Assembly: GCA_019247255.1 (NCBI GenBank)
Contig: JAFAPJ010000306.1
Span: 1 to 6,270, forward strand
From: Methylobacteriaceae bacterium
GTDB taxonomy: Bacteria; Pseudomonadota; Alphaproteobacteria; Rhizobiales; Beijerinckiaceae
Reading direction: 5' to 3'
Length of the DNA: 6,270 bases
Numbering within the stretch: the stretch's first letter is position 1; each line of letters opens with the position of its first letter. Below the pieces are notes generated by a model that made no database searches, was not told where the DNA came from, and worked only from the letters and a program-made list of their open reading frames with translations. Both the position numbers and the translations under genes were made by a program. This document shows, one piece after another, positions 5,287-6,270 of the stretch.

Positions 5287-5314
5287 AATAGAAAACGCGC
5301 AAAGCTGAGGCAAG
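5286..5314 (-). promoter_or_regulatory. Sigma-70-like promoter of the MmgR-like sRNA
   Basis: On the minus strand CTTGCC (5314-5309), exactly 17 bases, then CTATTT (5291-5286). Each hexamer differs by one base from the alphaproteobacterial consensus CTTGAC/CTATAT. The predicted start is about 5280, a few bases before the first hairpin. Confidence 0.75.
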
Positions 5315-5324
5315 GCTAATCCGT

Positions 5325-5349
5325 CAGCAGTGCTGCCCGATTTTCGGGC
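5325..5349. repeat. Two adjacent dyads upstream of the sRNA promoter
   Basis: CAGCA-G-TGCTG (5325-5335) is directly followed by GCCCGA-TTT-TCGGGC (5335-5349), sharing one G. Relative to the predicted sRNA start they lie at about -45 to -69, a usual place for an activator. They could equally belong to the leader region of the proline-rich gene on the other strand. Neither matches an NtrC box well. Confidence 0.4.
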
Positions 5350-5383
5350 GACGTGCGGCCGCAGGCGAAACCGCGTCGCGCAC

Positions 5384-5401
5384 CGCCGGGTTGACCCGGC
5401 G
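5384..5401. repeat. Perfect 18-bp palindrome in the leader of the proline-rich gene
   Basis: CGCCGGGT-TG-ACCCGGCG has 8-bp perfect arms. It ends 18 bases before the ATG at 5420, just before the ribosome site. It can be an operator for a dimeric regulator, or a leader hairpin in RNA. No T-run follows, so it is not a terminator. Confidence 0.55.
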
Positions 5402-5419
5402 AGCAGACGGAGAAGTCAC

Positions 5420-5710
5420 ATGCAGAGCGTACCGCAGGTTCGGCCCGGCTCGCCCCCGGAGCCCACATTCGGTTCCAACCTGCACGCCGCGCCGGCCCCG
5501 CGTCCCGCGGATCCGAGCCGCGAGCCGATCCCGGGCGGGAACATACCGACCGAGGTGCCGCCGACCGCGCCGGACGAGATGCCGGATATCGGCCCCACCG
5601 GGCCGCGCACGCCCTATCCGGTCAACGATCCCGGGGTCGTCGATCCGACCGGGCCCGGATCCGAGCCGGACTACCTGCCGGGCCGTCCGTCGAGCCCTAT
5701 GCAGCTCTGA
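5420..5710 (+). CDS. Proline-rich hypothetical protein
   Basis: A 96-residue protein of unknown function with no recognised domain. About 27 of its residues are proline, spread in short PxxP-like and TGP/PTxP patterns (for example APAPRPADP, IPTEVPPTAP, DIGPTGPRTPYP). It should be extended and disordered. There is no signal peptide, membrane helix or cysteine. The ATG at 5420 has GGAG (5409-5412) seven bases upstream; the same frame opens earlier at 5330 but the added 30 residues are arginine-rich, run through the palindrome and lack a ribosome site, so the short form is preferred. An 18-bp palindrome lies just upstream. The gene converges on the 126-residue minus-strand gene. Low-complexity GC-rich sequence makes false ORFs likely, but the good ribosome site and coherent composition argue that it is real. 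Confidence 0.65.
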   Translation: MQSVPQVRPGSPPEPTFGSNLHAAPAPRPADPSREPIPGGNIPTEVPPTAPDEMPDIGPTGPRTPYPVNDPGVVDPTGPGSEPDYLPGRPSSPMQL

Positions 5711-5757
5711 GCACGTGGATGCCGGGGCGGCGCCGTCCAGCCCGCCTCGGCCGCGTC

Positions 5758-6138
5758 TCAGTGGTCGCCCTGGGACGAGCGCACGTCGCGGGGGGAGTTC
5801 AGGATCTCGAGCAGGCCCTGAGCGATATGCCGAGCCTCGTCGTCCGTGAGGCGCAGAACGAAGGGCGGCAACGGTCCGGCCTGGAGCGCCACGACGGCCT
5901 GCCCCTTCTCGTCCGTGCCGACATCCACGGATGGCGAGGTCACGTCTAGGAACTCCTCGTCCTCGCGCTCCTCGCCTCCGTCCTCCTCATCCGAGTCGAT
6001 CCGCAGGAGCATCTGGCCGAGCGCCAGCACGAGCGACTGGGCCGTCCCGGCATCCATGACGACCGCCGTCGTGTGGTCGTTCTTTTCGAAGGCGAGCTGG
6101 ATCGTGTCGCCGTCGAGGGTGACAGAAATTCCTGCCAT
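5758..6138 (-). CDS. Hypothetical protein with duplicated halves and acidic linker
   Basis: A 126-residue soluble protein not recognised as any family. The N-terminal half (about 13-46) and C-terminal half (about 81-113) look like copies of one strand-strand-helix unit: AFEKNDHTTAVVMDAGTAQ then LVLALGQMLL, against ALQAGPLPPFVLRLTDDEAR then IAQGLLEIL. Between them a very acidic linker (48-62, 11 of 15 residues D or E) separates the units. There is no signal peptide, membrane helix or cysteine. The ATG at 6138 has AGGA five bases upstream on the minus strand. It is preceded by a promoter-like -10 and followed by the convergent proline-rich gene without a clear terminator. The fold could be a small beta-alpha dimer-like domain fused to itself; binding partner unknown. 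Shadow frames on the opposite strand are arginine- and serine-rich, as expected if this strand is coding. Confidence 0.8.
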   Translation of the reverse strand: MAGISVTLDGDTIQLAFEKNDHTTAVVMDAGTAQSLVLALGQMLLRIDSDEEDGGEEREDEEFLDVTSPSVDVGTDEKGQAVVALQAGPLPPFVLRLTDDEARHIAQGLLEILNSPRDVRSSQGDH

Positions 6139-6165
6139 GTCCGTCCTGCGGGAAATCGTTCGCTC

Positions 6166-6179
6166 ATATAGGATGTTCC
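6166..6179 (-). promoter_or_regulatory. Possible promoter of the 126-residue protein gene
   Basis: On the minus strand CTATAT (6171-6166) is an exact alphaproteobacterial -10, about 28 bases before the ATG, but no good -35 lies 17 bases upstream. Overlapping it, GGAAC (6179-6175) with CGAT 16 bases later (6158-6155) is a near miss to the sigma-EcfG pattern, which needs CGTT. The 7-bp arms GCGGGAA (6148-6154) and TTCCCGC (6176-6182) flank the whole element. Confidence 0.35.
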
Positions 6180-6228
6180 CGCCGCGACCGTGAGTGCGGT
6201 TTTTCCGCTTGGTGACCGGCGGGCGCCG

Positions 6229-6270
6229 TTATGCGATTTGCAGAGAAGCGGCCATCTCACCACTTAGCTC
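6229..6270 (-). CDS. 3' end of an unidentified minus-strand gene (partial)
   Basis: On the minus strand the frame entering at 6270 reads ELSGEMAASLQIA and stops at TAA (6231-6229). The composition is that of an ordinary helical protein end and differs from the arginine/serine-rich shadow frames, but 13 residues cannot be assigned. If real, it lies 90 bp upstream of the 126-residue protein gene on the same strand. The gap holds only a short GCGG-AAAAA-CCGC hairpin and no T-run terminator in the right direction. Confidence 0.4.
   Translation of the reverse strand, partial: ELSGEMAASLQIA

Noticed and set aside
3659..5302. A 547-residue minus-strand open frame over the DUF3072 and Tim44 genes
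   Set aside because: Its translation is almost entirely arginine, proline, serine and glycine, the usual shadow of a GC-rich gene; the opposite strand carries recognised domains, promoters and a terminator.
4042..5313. A 423-residue minus-strand open frame over the Tim44 gene
   Set aside because: Low-complexity shadow; it also runs through both intrinsic terminators and the sRNA.
5330..5419. An upstream start for the proline-rich gene at 5330
   Set aside because: The extra residues are arginine-rich, cover the 18-bp palindrome, and lack a ribosome site, whereas 5420 has GGAG at good distance.
6200..6270. A possible tRNA-like end at the right edge
   Set aside because: No cloverleaf could be formed; the stretch reads better as the end of an open frame on the minus strand.
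1..6270. Mobile elements, CRISPR arrays or a defence system
   Set aside because: No transposase or integrase motifs, no spaced direct repeats and no composition break were seen; all genes have uniform codon use.

Overview
The window reads as chromosomal DNA of a very GC-rich alphaproteobacterium, most likely a member of the Hyphomicrobiales (Rhizobiales), perhaps near Methylobacteriaceae. The grounds are codon use strongly biased to G/C at third positions, promoters of the alphaproteobacterial CTTGAC-N17-CTATAT type, a GGAAC-N17-CGTT (sigma-EcfG) stress promoter, a DUF3072 protein, a bacterial Tim44-like protein, and a small RNA that looks like the alpha-r8/MmgR family. The taxon is inferred from these traits, not from a search.

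Left part (1-2752): a few codons of a plus-strand gene end at 60-62, abutting the stop of a minus-strand operon. The operon runs marR-type regulator -> OmpR-type response regulator -> EnvZ-type histidine kinase. The first two genes overlap by 4 bp (GTGA) and the kinase follows after 13 bp. The MarR + OmpR pair resembles PetP/PetR of Rhodobacter, with a membrane kinase attached. The operon shares a compact intergenic region with a divergent gene. In it two face-to-face promoters overlap, so that the -35 of each lies on the -10 of the other, around a 10-bp palindrome.

Middle (2719-5174): on the plus strand come a branched-chain amino acid aminotransferase (ilvE) with its own hairpin, a short DUF3072 protein behind a sigma-EcfG promoter, and an exported/membrane-anchored Tim44-domain protein with its own sigma-70-like promoter and a strong intrinsic terminator.

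The intergenic stretch 5122-5419 is the most interesting part. On the minus strand it encodes an unannotated small RNA of about 80-90 nt. The RNA has two small hairpins, the single-stranded core TTTCCTCCCT and a strong terminator, behind a CTTGCC-N17-CTATTT promoter. This is the signature I associate with MmgR, the small RNA of rhizobia that limits polyhydroxybutyrate granule (phasin) production. A TGC-N3-GCA element over its start resembles an AniA/PhaR site. The sRNA and the Tim44 gene converge on back-to-back terminators.

Right part (5384-6270): a proline-rich 96-residue orphan protein on plus with a perfect 18-bp palindrome in its leader, a 126-residue minus-strand orphan protein built from two similar halves around an acidic linker, and the last 13 codons of another minus-strand gene cut by the window edge. 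There is no sign of mobile elements, CRISPR, tRNA or rRNA.
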